A stretch of 64,000 nt of DNA from Ornithinimicrobium sp. INDO-MA30-4. Lineage in GTDB: Bacteria > Actinomycetota > Actinomycetes > Actinomycetales > Dermatophilaceae. The stretch spans positions 434,001-498,000 of the forward strand of contig NZ_CP091056.1 in assembly GCF_021535045.1 (NCBI RefSeq), given 5' to 3'. Below the pieces are notes generated by a model that was not told where the DNA came from, ran no database searches, and saw only the letters and a list, made by a program, of their open reading frames with translations. Below are positions 19,372 through 28,641 of this stretch, piece by piece. Every line of letters starts with the position of its first letter. Within the stretch, counting starts at the first letter, position 1. Made by a program: the position numbers and the translations under genes.

Positions 19372-20771
19372 ATGGCACCCACTACCGTTGAATCCGTTGT
19401 CAACCTGTGTAAGCGTCGAGGCTTCGTCTTCCCCGCCGGGGAGATCTATGGAGGCACCCGGTCCGCATGGGACTACGGCCCCCTCGGCGTGGCACTGAAA
19501 GAAAACATCAAGCGTCAGTGGTGGCGCTCAATGGTCCAATCGCGCGAAGACGTGGTTGGCCTCGACTCTTCGATCATCCTGCCTCGTGAGACCTGGGTGG
19601 CTTCGGGCCACGTCGGTGTCTTCAACGACCCGTTGACCGAATGCCAGTCTTGCCACCGCCGCTTCCGTGCTGACCACCTGCAGGAAGCTGTTGCCGACAA
19701 GGCAGCAAAGAAGGGCAAGGAGATCGACCCTGACACGGTTGAGTTGGCGACTATCGCCTGCCCCAACTGTGGCACCAAGGGCGCTGGACCGAGCCCAAGG
19801 ACTTCAACATGATGTTGAAGACCTACCTCGGCGTGCTCCAGGACGAGTCGGGTCTGCACTACCTGCGCCCCGAGACGGCCCAGGGCATATTCGTGAACTT
19901 CGCCAACGTGATGACGTCGGCGCGCAAGAAGCCGCCGTTCGGCATTGCCCAGGTCGGCAAGTCCTTCCGCAACGAGATCACTCCCGGAAACTTCATCTTC
20001 CGCACCCGTGAGTTTGAGCAGATGGAGATGGAGTTCTTCGTTGAGCCCTCCACCGCTTCCGAATGGCACCAGTACTGGATCGACACCCGCTACCAGTGGT
20101 ACATCGACCTGGGCGTTAACCCCGACAACCTGCGTCTCTTTGAGCACCCGGCAGAGAAGTTGTCGCATTACTCCGACCGCACCGTTGACCTGGAGTATCG
20201 CTTCCAGTTTGCCGGCAGCGAGTGGGGCGAGTTGGAGGGTGTGGCCAACCGCACCGACTTTGACTTGTCCACGCACTCCAAGCACTCGGGCACCGATTTG
20301 TCCTACTTCGACCAAACAACCGGCGAGCGCTACACCCCGTATGTCATCGAGCCGGCGGCCGGTTTGTCCCGCTCGTTGATGACCTTCTTGGTGGACGCGT
20401 ACACCGAGGACGAGGCACCCAACGCCAAGGGTGGTGTCGACAAACGCACCGTGTTGAAGTTGGACCCGCGCCTGGCACCGGTCAAGGTTGCTGTCTTGCC
20501 GCTGTCTCGCAACGAAAAGCTCAGCCCGGCAGCCAAGGAGTTGGCTGCCAAGTTGCGTCAGCACTGGATGATCGACTTCGACGACTCCGGCGCTATTGGT
20601 CGTCGCTATCGCCGTCAGGATGAGATCGGCACCCCGTTCTGCATCACCGTCGACTTCGACACCCTCGACGACAACGCCGTGACCGTGCGCGAGCGCGACA
20701 CGATGGCCCAAGAGCGCATCTCGCTGGACGAGATCGAGGGCTACCTCGCTCAGCGCCTGATCGGCTGCTAA
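19372..20771 (+). CDS. glyS: Glycyl-tRNA synthetase (one frameshift)
   Basis: This is the alpha2-type class II glycyl-tRNA synthetase. The ATG at 19372 gives [20 protein letters not shown]. Class II motif 2 is seen in [20 protein letters not shown] and motif 3 in [19 protein letters not shown] Zn-type pair ([16 protein letters not shown]) is present. The frame breaks once, near 19785, at a GGCGCTGG stretch, and resumes [16 protein letters not shown]. Corrected length is about 466 aa, normal. The long open frame on the opposite strand is only a shadow of its codon bias. Confidence 0.94.
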
Positions 20772-20790
20772 CAGTTTGACCGGGAGCCCC

Positions 20791-21222
20791 GTGAGCCAGC
20801 CCACCATGCACATACGACCATTTGATGTCTCAGACACCGAGGCGGTCGTGCAGTTGTGGCAGGCCACGGGGCTTACTCGTCCCTGGAATGATCCCTATCG
20901 CGACATCGAGCGCAAACTCCGCGTGCAACCTGAGCTTTTCTTGGTCGGCGAAGTTCAGGGCAGCGTCATCGCGACGGCCATGGCTGGGTATGACGGTCAC
21001 CGCGGCTGGATCTACTACCTTGCGGTTGACCCTTCGCACCAGGGCGCGGGCTTTGGTCGGCAAATGCTCGCCCACGCCGAGGGACTGCTGCTGGAGTAGG
21101 GCTGTCCCAAGGTCAACATGCAGGTGCGCTCCGGCAACGATGCGCAGATTGAGCGATATCAGCGCTGGGGGTATTCACCCGATGGCGCGACAGGTATGGG
21201 CAAGCGCATCATCCCGGACTAG
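20791..21222 (+). pseudogene. GNAT acetyltransferase (YpeA-like) interrupted by an in-frame amber codon
   Basis: The predicted N-acetyltransferase starts at GTG 20791 (SQPTMHIRPFDVSDTEAV). Acetyl-CoA motif A reads YYLAVDPSHQGAGFGRQML. At 21097-21099 a TAG interrupts LLLE-stop-GCPKVNMQVRSGND, where family members have a Leu, so TTG to TAG explains it. Reading continues in the same frame to the natural stop at 21220-21222 (YQRWGYSPDGATGMGKRIIP). Corrected length is 143 aa. A substitution rather than an indel is needed here, so it may be a real nonsense mutation or a base-call error. Confidence 0.8.
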
Positions 21223-21242
21223 ACCGGTTGTCGAGCTAGCAC

Positions 21243-21345
21243 TTAGCCACTCACGATCAGCGTCGTCCCGAGGAAGACCATCACTACCGCGATAATCCCA
21301 TCCAGGACCTAGCCAGATGAACAAATACAAAATCAGTTCAAGCAT
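21243..21345 (-). pseudogene. Small membrane-protein remnant
   Basis: From an ATG at 21345 the minus strand reads MLELILYLFIWLG and, after one assumed base, VLDGIIAVVMVFLGTTLIVSG to a TAA at 21243-21245. This looks either like the last helices of a decayed exporter (LysE-like) or like a roughly 34-aa two-helix membrane peptide. No family can be assigned. It sits just outside the left end of the IS element. Confidence 0.3.
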
Positions 21346-21419
21346 CGTTGAAGGCAACCACCGAGACAACCTTCGGTAGCGCTTTGACGCGCAGTCATAC
21401 ATAGTCCAACCGCTACGAG

Positions 21420-22577
21420 GTGCCTCACTGAAAGGTGAGCGCGTGCGGTGGTCTGGTGCCTCACGAGTTGTGAGCACGAGGGCTGGCGGCTTATTGGGTT
21501 GTCTGGAGTCGGCGGATCGATGGTTCCAAGGGTGTCATGTCGAGGTGCCGATTCGCGGCCATGGCCTTGGTTTTGCCACGCGAGACCTCGATTAGCCGAA
21601 GCTGGATCTGGTTGATGCGCCGGGTCAGATCGGCCGGGTTGATGCCGGCGATGCGCGCCTGTACGGTGCGGGTCTGCCTGGCGGCGAGCAGGGCCGGATT
21701 CCGGTACGCGCGCCAGGGCGTCCTCGGCTTGTCGTAGAGGCGCGTGCGGCGCCCGTCGGTGCCGGTGTCGTAGCCGACTGGCTTCTTCGTCGGGGTGAAG
21801 AAGTTCAGCCGCATCGACACCAGCGGCCAGAGCTCGCCCAGCAGGACGAGTTTTCGGGCGAGTCGTAGCGCCAGTGGAACACGCGCTTGCGGACGACGGG
21901 GTTATTCTTCGACTCGACGGTGGCTTGGTCGCTCTTCTTGTAGGGCCGCGACCGGGTCTGGGCGATATCGCGCGCCTGGAGCCAGTCGGCGACCTCGTGG
22001 TTGATGAACTCCGATCCATTGTCAGAGTCGAATGGCACAGTCTGCGGCTCGTCGCCGACCTTGCTCAGTCCGATCGAGTTGCGCAGCAGCGGCGACGGCT
22101 TCGTGGACGATGCCGCGAAGCTGCATCGACCGGCGCACCGCGGCCAGATACCGGTCGATCGTGGCCACGCTCATGGCCTTCAACTCCACGACCGTCTCCG
22201 CAGTGGCGAAGGGCTTGTCCAGGTCCCCGACCTCCTCGAGCAGTGGCAGCCACAGCTCCAACATCACGACCAGGTGCTTCCCGCACGGGGGCAGCCCATC
22301 AGCGTCCACACGTGTTCCAGCAGCAGCGGGGCCCGTCACCATCCACCGAGCCGTCGACCGGCCCATCCCGGTGGACGCCATCACCTCATCAAGGAACCGA
22401 GCCTTGTCGTGTTTACCTGCGCCCCGATACACGTTCCAGAGCTTGTTTGTGACCTGTCGTCGCGCGGCCATAGATATCTTGCCTTCCACGCCAGCAAGCC
22501 TGCCCCGAACCCGGAGCTACGCGCTCACAGAAGCTGAGGCACCACCCCCACCTACCCGCTCAAAGTGGCTGAGGCAC
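21420..22577 (-). mobile_element. Decayed integrase-core (rve) insertion sequence
   Basis: The element is bounded by imperfect inverted ends: gtgcctca at 21420-21427 and its complement tgaggcac at 22570-22577. Each end also repeats a second gtgcctca and a gtgagcncg motif about 35 bases further in, an organised subterminal structure. It encodes one minus-strand transposase of the actinobacterial ISNCY-like integrase type (family assignment tentative). No convincing target duplication is visible. An internal deletion makes it shorter than an intact element. Confidence 0.7.
21491..22471 (-). pseudogene. Transposase with internal deletion of the first catalytic Asp
   Basis: The N-terminal helix-turn-helix region reads MAARRQVTNKLWNVYRGAGK then GMGRSTARWMVTG. 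After a frameshift near 22125 it continues SSTKPSPLLRNSIGLSKVGD and then jumps directly into FDSDNGSEFINHEVADW, the second catalytic Asp, and TVESKNN, the catalytic Glu. The roughly 80 residues that normally lie between (containing the first DDE Asp) are absent, so the enzyme is dead. Another frameshift lies near 21825; the C-terminus is RLNFFTPTKKPVGYDTGTDG onward. Start taken at ATG 22471. Confidence 0.72.
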
Positions 22578-22639
22578 GCCGGGCTATTGACTCATTATTC
22601 AACCAAAGTGTATTGTGGCGCAATATAGATTGGTATTAA

Positions 22640-23686
22640 ATGAACCTCAACGAGAAAAGGAAATTCGTGCACATGGTAAAATCCAGCAGGAAATACAGCA
22701 TCTCAAATATATCTAGCGTAGCAATCGCTTCACTAGTATTAACCGGTCTCGCTGGCTGTGGAGATCAAGACCCAATACGGCAAAATGCCGGCGAGCAGTC
22801 TACCCCCACGGGGGCTGCGAAAGGTACCACAACACGAGATGCACCAGAAACGTCAGCAGGTATCCAGGAATCGACTCGCACAGTAATACCCGGTGAGGTC
22901 GAAACAGAGTCGATACCAGAAGCTAATCCCTATGCAAGCCTTAATTTATCACCAGAAAACCACCAGTTACTCGTAGATCGTGAGCGATATATCCGTGAAA
23001 ATCTGCGAAAGAATATGGATTCTGAGGCCCTTGCTGATCTATTTGCGATAGAAGCGCTCTCTATCGAAAACACCGAAGAGGGCCGAAAAATACTAGCAGC
23101 AGCACTTGGAATGAATATCTATTTTGGCGCAATTTACCAGCAGTCAACGGCCGAAGCTAACGGATTTTTTGAACCTATGCCGGAAGCAGATGGCGGCGCC
23201 GCGGCTGACGCTCTCGCATATGCCGATTCAACTACTCAAACTACTCCGGATATAATAAGTGGCTGGACTGATACCAAGTACACTAGCAGCCTTACTCAGA
23301 ATCAGACTGTGCAAGATTACGACCAGATATTTAACCGTATCGCTCAAACTCAGGGCCATCAGCTAATGAAAAACTCCACTCTTACTAACTTCGAGTACGT
23401 CGAAGGAGAGTACGTCAATCCTTCCCCAGTGTTCGAAGTGACAATGAATGAACAGCCAGAGCCCAATCCAGATGCCGACGTAATCTCAGTAGACTTCACG
23501 CTTACACTGTACGACGAAAGCTGGTCGGACAAAGAATCTCCGAACGTTCTAAGTTATTCAAGGACGTTTGGAAATTCAACGCTGGATCTAATCGATCCAA
23601 AGATAATCATACGTTCGGGCGCAGCCTTTCAAGAGTTTGATGGCCGCTACTATGACATCGGCCATGTATTCGATATCTTGCAATAG
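22640..23686 (+). CDS. Putative secreted lipoprotein of unknown function (foreign composition)
   Basis: I do not recognise the family. A signal peptide with basic start (MVKSSRKYSISNISS), hydrophobic core and lipobox LAGC near residue 39 indicates a lipoprotein; ATG 22640 or the internal ATG at 22673 could start it. A Thr/Ser/Glu-rich linker follows, then an acidic mostly helical middle (LLVDRERYIRENLRKN) and a C-terminal region rich in Asn, Asp and Tyr (FTLTLYDESWSDKESPNVLS). It is intact at 348 aa. Base composition differs sharply from neighbours. The frame may once have continued past 23686, since another frame stays open to 23961. Confidence 0.75.
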   Translation: MNLNEKRKFVHMVKSSRKYSISNISSVAIASLVLTGLAGCGDQDPIRQNAGEQSTPTGAAKGTTTRDAPETSAGIQESTRTVIPGEVETESIPEANPYASLNLSPENHQLLVDRERYIRENLRKNMDSEALADLFAIEALSIENTEEGRKILAAALGMNIYFGAIYQQSTAEANGFFEPMPEADGGAAADALAYADSTTQTTPDIISGWTDTKYTSSLTQNQTVQDYDQIFNRIAQTQGHQLMKNSTLTNFEYVEGEYVNPSPVFEVTMNEQPEPNPDADVISVDFTLTLYDESWSDKESPNVLSYSRTFGNSTLDLIDPKIIIRSGAAFQEFDGRYYDIGHVFDILQ

Positions 23687-23961
23687 ACGACACGCTCGCG
23701 GTAATACGAACGTTTGAGGCCGCGTGTCAGGTATCGGGCTATGTCCTGATATCAGAATCTAGTGATGCCGAATTAGTAGACCCTGAATCATCGCCAAACT
23801 ACATAGAAGTCAGCGCGGTCGGACGTAACAATGTAGACACAGGCAGCGAAGTCAGAGATGTATGCGGGCGATACACAGATATGGCTGGATCGACCACCAA
23901 CAAGGACCGAGTCCAGACAAAAGGCTCCGAAGAAGAAACGTTAATGACGAGTGACGACTAA
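23686..23961 (+). pseudogene. Open frame continuing downstream of the lipoprotein
   Basis: Starting immediately at the lipoprotein stop, frame +1 reads DDTLAVIRTFEAACQVSGYV, then ISESSDAELVDPESSPNYIE, to a TAA at 23959-23961, with no credible start codon or ribosome site. It is most simply the C-terminus of the same lipoprotein after a 1-nt frameshift near 23670, giving a protein about 90 aa longer. Acidic, Ser/Thr-rich, unknown function. Confidence 0.4.
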
Positions 23962-24279
23962 AACTAAAAATGAGGGACCTGTTCGGAGCTGGCGAACATA
24001 ATAAGTGACCGAGCGAGTACGTACACCAGCTATGCGAACGGCAATAACCAGACGCGGCTGTCGTGACTAGTTACAGCGAGTACAGCGACGAAGTAAATGC
24101 CACCGGCGAACCAATCTGTGTCAAATTGGCGCCCTCGGCTGGTTTATTTGTCGGTTCATGCGCACACTCAGTAACACTATAGATGCTGCCTGCGGAACAA
24201 TCAGCAGCATGCTCCCTATTAATAATGGCTTTTGGACGAGATTCCAACGGCGACTCAACCGCTTTTGCACTTTGGGCAT

Positions 24280-24611
24280 GATGCGTACACTGGCAACGAG
24301 GTGTTTGTGCTGGCGTTCCTGGTAATAGTTTACTCACAAATAGCCATCATTGGGGTTTCGAACTATGATCAAAAAGACTGCTTCCCAAATTAATTGCTTG
24401 GGCCATTCTGGTTAATATATCTTTCTACTTGTGTGCGCTTGCAGTAGATCTTAGCAATTTTGTCGGTAGAGAAATCTATGACCTATTGAAAGCCGTCGAC
24501 TTTTATCCGAACAATATTTATTCTTCGGGCGGGGGTGTTGTCGATTGGGCGGTACTTGTTACAACCGGGCTTTCGGGAATCTCTATCCAGGGGGCGAGTT
24601 TGTGTCCTTGA
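24280..24611 (+). pseudogene. Fragment of a CPR-type T4SS VirB6/TrbL-like membrane protein
   Basis: Across one frameshift near 24385 the plus strand reads DAYTGNEVFVLAFLVIVYSQ, IAIIGVSNYDQK, then LPKLIAWAILVNISFYLCAL and AVDLSNFVGREIYDLLKAV, ending at a TGA at 24609-24611. A succession of hydrophobic helices with the ILVNISFxLCALAVDLSN pattern is what I know from VirB6/TrbL-like type IV secretion proteins of Saccharibacteria and other CPR bacteria. Both ends are missing. Assignment is from memory of the family, not a search. Confidence 0.5.
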
Positions 24612-24816
24612 GTGAGCCGTGCGTCCGGCCGACTGGCCTCTATTGGCAGCACTGGGCGCTAGCCTCTTCGCTGCTCGAAGCAGCGACCGTCGCCGTCGTC
24701 AGCGAGGGGCGGGAGAGTTTGACCCACGGTGGGAAGCTTAGGGAATGAACTGGGCACGTCGTGCGCTGTAAGTAGTGCAACTTTCAACGACTACGGTTAG
24801 TAGGGAAGGACACGAC

Positions 24817-25946
24817 ATGCAGTTCGGCGTTTTCTCGGTCGGCGATGTAACTCCCGACCCCACCACAGGGCGGACCCCCACCGAGGGCGAGCGCATCAAG
24901 GACATGGTCGTAATCGCGAAGCAGGCCGAGCAGGTCGGCCTCGATGTCTTTGCCACGGGCGAGCACCACAATCCGCTGTTTGTGCCTTCCTCACCCACCA
25001 CGATGTTGGGCTACATCGCGGCCCAAACCACGACGTTGGAGCCAAGCACTGCAGTCACGTTGATCACCACAAATGACCCGGTGAAGCTAGCGGAGGACTA
25101 TGCGATGTTGCAGCACCTCTCGGATGGCCGCATTGACCTGATGATGGGCCGTGGGAACAGTGGGCCTGTCTACCCGTGGTTTGGTCACGACATTCGCGAA
25201 GCCTTGCCGACGGCGGTCGAGAACTATGACTTGCTGCGCCGGTTGTGGCGCGAAGACGTCGTGAACTGGAAGGGCAAATACCGCTCGCCGCTGCAGGGTT
25301 TCACCTCGACCCCGCGTCCGCTTGATGGTGTGCCCCCTTCGTGTGGCACGGCTCGATCCGCACTCCGGAAGTGGCAGAGCAGGCAGCCTTCTACGGTGAC
25401 GGCTTCTTCCACAACAACATTTTCTGGAACATGGAGCACACGGCCAAGATGGTCAATCTCTACCGTCGTAGATATGAGTTCTACGGTCACGGACAAGCAG
25501 ATCAAGCCATCGTCGGTCTCGGTGGGCAAGTGTTTATGCACAAGAACAGCCAAGAGGCGGTTCGCCAGTTCCGGCCGTACTTTGATGTAGCACCGGTCTA
25601 CGGCCACGGACCCTCGCTGGAGGAGTTCACGCAGCAGACTCCACTGACTGTTGGAAGCCCCCAGCAGGTCATCGAGAGGACTCTAGGGTTCGCAGACCAG
25701 GTGGGCGACTACCAGCGTCAACTGTTCTTGATGGATCACGCTGGTCTACCGCTCAAAATGGTCTTGGAGCAGATGGAGATACTTGGCACCGAAGTGGTGC
25801 CGGTGCTTCGCAAGGAGTTTGAGGCACGGCGTCCAGCGCATGTGCCCTCCGACCCACCGGTTCACGCCAGTTTGGTGGCGGCCGGAGATCACCACCCCAA
25901 CGCCTTGATGGGGCCACGTAGCAGGACGCAGGAGGTGTCTGTCTGA
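24817..25946 (+). CDS. LLM-class flavin-dependent oxidoreductase, CE1758 type (one frameshift)
   Basis: This is a luciferase-like F420/FMN-dependent monooxygenase with TIM-barrel fold. The ATG at 24817 begins MQFGVFSVGDVTPDPTTGRT; ATGEHHNPLFVPSSP and LSDGRIDLMMGRGNSGPVYP are characteristic. The frame breaks near 25336 (CCCCC run) and resumes FVWHGSIRTPEVAEQAAFYG. Corrected length is about 377 aa. Its TGA overlaps the ATG of a flavin reductase, so the pair forms a two-component monooxygenase as in Corynebacterium CE1758/CE1759. Natural substrate unknown. Confidence 0.88.
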
Positions 25947-26613
25947 TGAGTTACCGCATTGTCGTGGTGAGTGCTGGTCTGAACATCCCGTCGTCAACGG
26001 GGATTCTTGCCGACCAGATCGCCGCATCGGTGGAGTTGCAAATGCGTCGCGCCGATGAACCGGTGGAGTTCACCCGAATCGAGTTGCGCGAGCTGGGCAA
26101 AGACATCATGTCCGCCATGCTCAGCGGCGGCATGAAGTCGAGCGCCTTGCTCACCGCCGAGCGTGCCCTTGCCGCCGCTGACGCAGTGGTGGCGGTGACG
26201 CCGGTCTTCAGCGCGTCGTACTCCGGGCTGTTCAAGTCCTTCTTTGACGTTCTGGAGATGGGCACCATGCGCGGCAAGCCAGTGGCGCTGGGTGCAACCG
26301 CGGGCACTGCTCGACACCCCTCGTCGTGGACACCGCTATGCGACCATTGTTTGCCTACCTCGGCGCTTTGACGTTGCCGACAGCGATCATGGCTGCTTCG
26401 GCAGACTTCGGCTCGGCCGATGCTGGGGAGGCGCACATCGACTCTTTGGCGGACCGGATTGACCGGGCTGCGGCCGAGCTGGTCTCCCAATTGCGTCCTG
26501 GCGCGGGGCCCAGGAGCGCTGCGGTGAGTGGAGCCAGTGGCTCGCAGCCATTGGCTGAGCTCGCAGACTTCGAGGGCATCATGCCGTCGTTCGCGGACAT
26601 GCTCGGACGCTAG
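25946..26613 (+). CDS. NAD(P)H-dependent FMN reductase, CE1759 type (one frameshift)
   Basis: This is a flavodoxin-fold FMN reductase supplying reduced flavin to the preceding monooxygenase. Start ATG 25946 overlaps the upstream stop. It begins MSYRIVVVSAGLNIPSSTGI; the flavin-binding stretch is VAVTPVFSASYSGLFKSFFD. The frame breaks near 26325 within GTARHSLVVDTAMRPLFAYL. The Ala/Ser-rich C-terminus ends MPSFADMLGR. Corrected length is about 222 aa, normal. Confidence 0.88.
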
Positions 26614-26644
26614 TGCTGCGCCGTGGTGCGAGAATGGTGAGTTT

Positions 26645-27865
26645 ATGAGTACCGCACCAGACTCCGCCACGGCGCCCAGCACCCCCATCTTGCCGCCCCT
26701 GCAAATCGGCAAGCACACCATCGACTCCCCAGTTGTCTTGGCCCCGATGGCCGGCATTACCAACCGAGCATTTCGCCGGTTGTGTCGCCAGTATGGTCAA
26801 GAGGGCCTGCGGGCTGGCGGTGCCACGGGCGCGTCGTCGCTTTACGTCAGCGAGATGATCACCTCACGGGCGCTCGTTGAGCGGACGCCAATCTCAATGC
26901 GTCTCATTGAGCATGACCCCGATGAAGAGCCCAGGTCCATTCAGCTGTACAGCGTGGATCCGGTCACCGCAGGGGCTGCCGTGCGCATGCTGGTCACGGA
27001 AGATCGCACCGATCACATCGATCTCAACTTCGGCTGCCCCGTGCCCAAGGTCACTCGCAAGGGCGGTGGCGCCGCGCTGCCATGGAAGAGCACCTTATTC
27101 GCCAGCATTGTGGCCGCAGCAGTGCGCGAGGCTGCGCCGTATGACGTGCCGGTGACCGTCAAAATGCGCGTAGGAATCGACGATGACCACATCACATTCC
27201 TGCAGGCAGGCAAGATTGCTGAGAGTGAAGGCGCGGCCGCGGTTGCGTTGCACGCTCGAACGGCCTCACAGGCCTATTCCGGGCACGCAGACTGGTCCCG
27301 GATCGCAGCCTTGAAACAAGCGGTGACGACAGTGCCAGTGCTGGGCAACGGTGACATCTGGTCTGCCGATGATGCACTGCGCATGGTGGCCGAAACCAGC
27401 TGTGATGGCGTCGTTGTGGGTCGGGGCTGCCTTGGACGCCCGTGGCTGTTCACTGACCTTGCCGCGGCGTTTGCTGGCTCCAGTGCCCGTGTCGAGCCAA
27501 ACTTGGCCGAGGTCTCATCTGTGTTGCGTGAACATGCTCGCTTGCTAGTCGAGTTCCATGGCGATGAAGGACGCGGGTGCCGTGACATACGAAAGCACAT
27601 CGCTTGGTACTTCAAGGGCTTCGCAGTCGGCGGACAGATGCGCCAGCAACTTGGCTTGGTGGACTCACTGGCCTCTCTGGATGACCTCATCGCCAGCCTT
27701 GATCTCAGTCAGCCCTGGCCCTCAGAAGCCGCCGATGGCCAGCGTGGGCGAGCAGGGTCAGCCCGCAAGGTGGCATTGCCAGAGTTTTGGTTGGACTCTC
27801 AAGAGTTGAACGACGAACAGCGCGCCATGATTGCCCTCGCCGAAGAGTCCGTCAGCGGAGGCTGA
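26645..27865 (+). CDS. dusB: tRNA-dihydrouridine synthase DusB
   Basis: The FMN enzyme reduces uridine to dihydrouridine in tRNA. The ATG at 26645 gives MSTAPDSATAPSTPILPPLQ; the core starts VVLAPMAGITNRAFRRLC. The catalytic Cys lies in LNFGCPVPKVTRKGGGAAL, and the FMN phosphate site is VPVLGNGDIWSADDA with VVVGRGCLGRPWLF. It is intact at 406 aa. The gene is monocistronic, followed by two inverted repeats. Confidence 0.95.
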   Translation: MSTAPDSATAPSTPILPPLQIGKHTIDSPVVLAPMAGITNRAFRRLCRQYGQEGLRAGGATGASSLYVSEMITSRALVERTPISMRLIEHDPDEEPRSIQLYSVDPVTAGAAVRMLVTEDRTDHIDLNFGCPVPKVTRKGGGAALPWKSTLFASIVAAAVREAAPYDVPVTVKMRVGIDDDHITFLQAGKIAESEGAAAVALHARTASQAYSGHADWSRIAALKQAVTTVPVLGNGDIWSADDALRMVAETSCDGVVVGRGCLGRPWLFTDLAAAFAGSSARVEPNLAEVSSVLREHARLLVEFHGDEGRGCRDIRKHIAWYFKGFAVGGQMRQQLGLVDSLASLDDLIASLDLSQPWPSEAADGQRGRAGSARKVALPEFWLDSQELNDEQRAMIALAEESVSGG

Positions 27866-27929
27866 GAAAACTGGGCCTTGCCTGCATCCAAAACCACTTC
27901 CATAATCGAAGTAGTTAGTACAGTGAGTT

Positions 27930-27952
27930 CTTGCGGCCCTTTCGCCCGCAAG
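27930..27952 (+). terminator. Hairpin downstream of dusB
   Basis: Arms cttgcgg (27930-27936) and ccgcaag (27946-27952) form a 7-bp stem with a 9-base loop, 65 bases after the dusB stop. No T-run follows, so termination is likely but unproven. Confidence 0.5.
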
Positions 27953-27963
27953 AGCAACCTGAA

Positions 27964-28013
27964 TGGTGTCGGCCCGGTCCATTTTCCTCGAGACGAGCGC
28001 TGGGCCGACACCA
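27964..28013. repeat. Perfect 12-bp inverted repeat upstream of the sigma gene
   Basis: tggtgtcggccc (27964-27975) and its exact complement gggccgacacca (28002-28013) flank a 26-base loop, 38 bases before the sigma-factor start. It could be a dusB terminator, a 5' leader structure of the sigma gene, or an operator. Confidence 0.6.
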
Positions 28014-28051
28014 AATTAAGACAATGGCAGCCTGACCTGTACGTTCAGTGA

Positions 28052-28641
28052 GTGACAACCTCCGAATCCGTTGCCAGCCAACGGAATGCAGACATCGCCT
28101 TAGCGGTGCGCTTCGCCGAAGGTGAGGCCTCTGCTCTTGAGGATATGTATCTCAGATGGGGAAGCATCGTCTTCGGTCTGGCCCGCAAGGCCATCGGCCC
28201 TATCGACGCCGAAGATGTCACTCAACAAGTCTTTGCCTCTGCCTGGCGTTCACGCCACACCTATCGCCCCGACAGCGGGCCCCTTGCCGCCTGGTTGGTC
28301 GGAGTCACCCGCCACCGGATCGCCGATTTCTGGGCCGAGCGCTACCGCCGCAGCGAAGTGGCGACGGACCCTGAGTTGCTGCAATTCAATCTGGAAGAGG
28401 TCCCGGTTGCGAATGCCGATGAACAAGATCGGCTTCTGACGTTATTGACCCTGATTGAGGAGTTGGAACGGATCGGAGATCCAGGCCGGATGGTGGTGGA
28501 GTTGGCCTTTTCCACGACCTGACCCACTCTTAGGTGGCTGAGCAGACGGGTATGCCGCTGGGCACAGTAAAGAGCCACATTGCTCGGACACTGCGCAGGC
28601 TGCGCATCCGATTGGAGGAGCGCGATGCACATCAAGGGTGA
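28052..28641 (+). CDS. ECF sigma factor, SigK-like (frameshift plus amber codon)
   Basis: This is an RNA polymerase sigma-70 factor of the ECF group, partnered with the overlapping anti-sigma gene. A GTG at 28052 gives TTSESVASQRNADIALAVRF. Region 2 contains AEDVTQQVFASAWRSRHTYR and WLVGVTRHRIADFW. Near 28507 a TTTT run lacks one T; in the corrected frame region 4 reads FFHDLTHS-stop-VAEQTGMPLGTVKSHIARTL, where TAG at about 28531 replaces an expected CAG. The corrected stop is TGA 28639-28641, overlapping the anti-sigma start at 28625. About 196 aa. With region 4 lost it would not work, so sequence error or true decay must be distinguished. Confidence 0.82.

Larger units (their letters stand above)
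22578..24610. other. AT-richer foreign block
   Basis: From the right end of the IS to about 24610 base composition drops visibly, codons such as ATA, AGA and TTA become common, and no core actinobacterial gene is present. It holds one intact lipoprotein gene, an open frame without a start, about 320 bases with nothing I recognise (23962-24280), and a T4SS-like membrane fragment. From 24610 to 24816 the sequence is GC-rich again and holds no gene, only a small hairpin (cgctgct / agcagcg near 24670). Confidence 0.7.

Noticed and set aside
19515-20867. 450-aa open frame antisense to glyS
   Set aside because: It mirrors the strong third-position GC bias of glyS, has no family features, and glyS itself is unmistakable on the other strand.
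23962-24280. Coding sequence in the middle of the AT-rich block
   Set aside because: All frames contain stops within short distances and no ribosome site or protein-like pattern could be followed; left as unannotated foreign DNA.
24071-24337. Minus-strand 88-aa open frame in the AT-rich block
   Set aside because: No start context and no protein-like composition; it overlaps the more convincing membrane-protein fragment on the plus strand.
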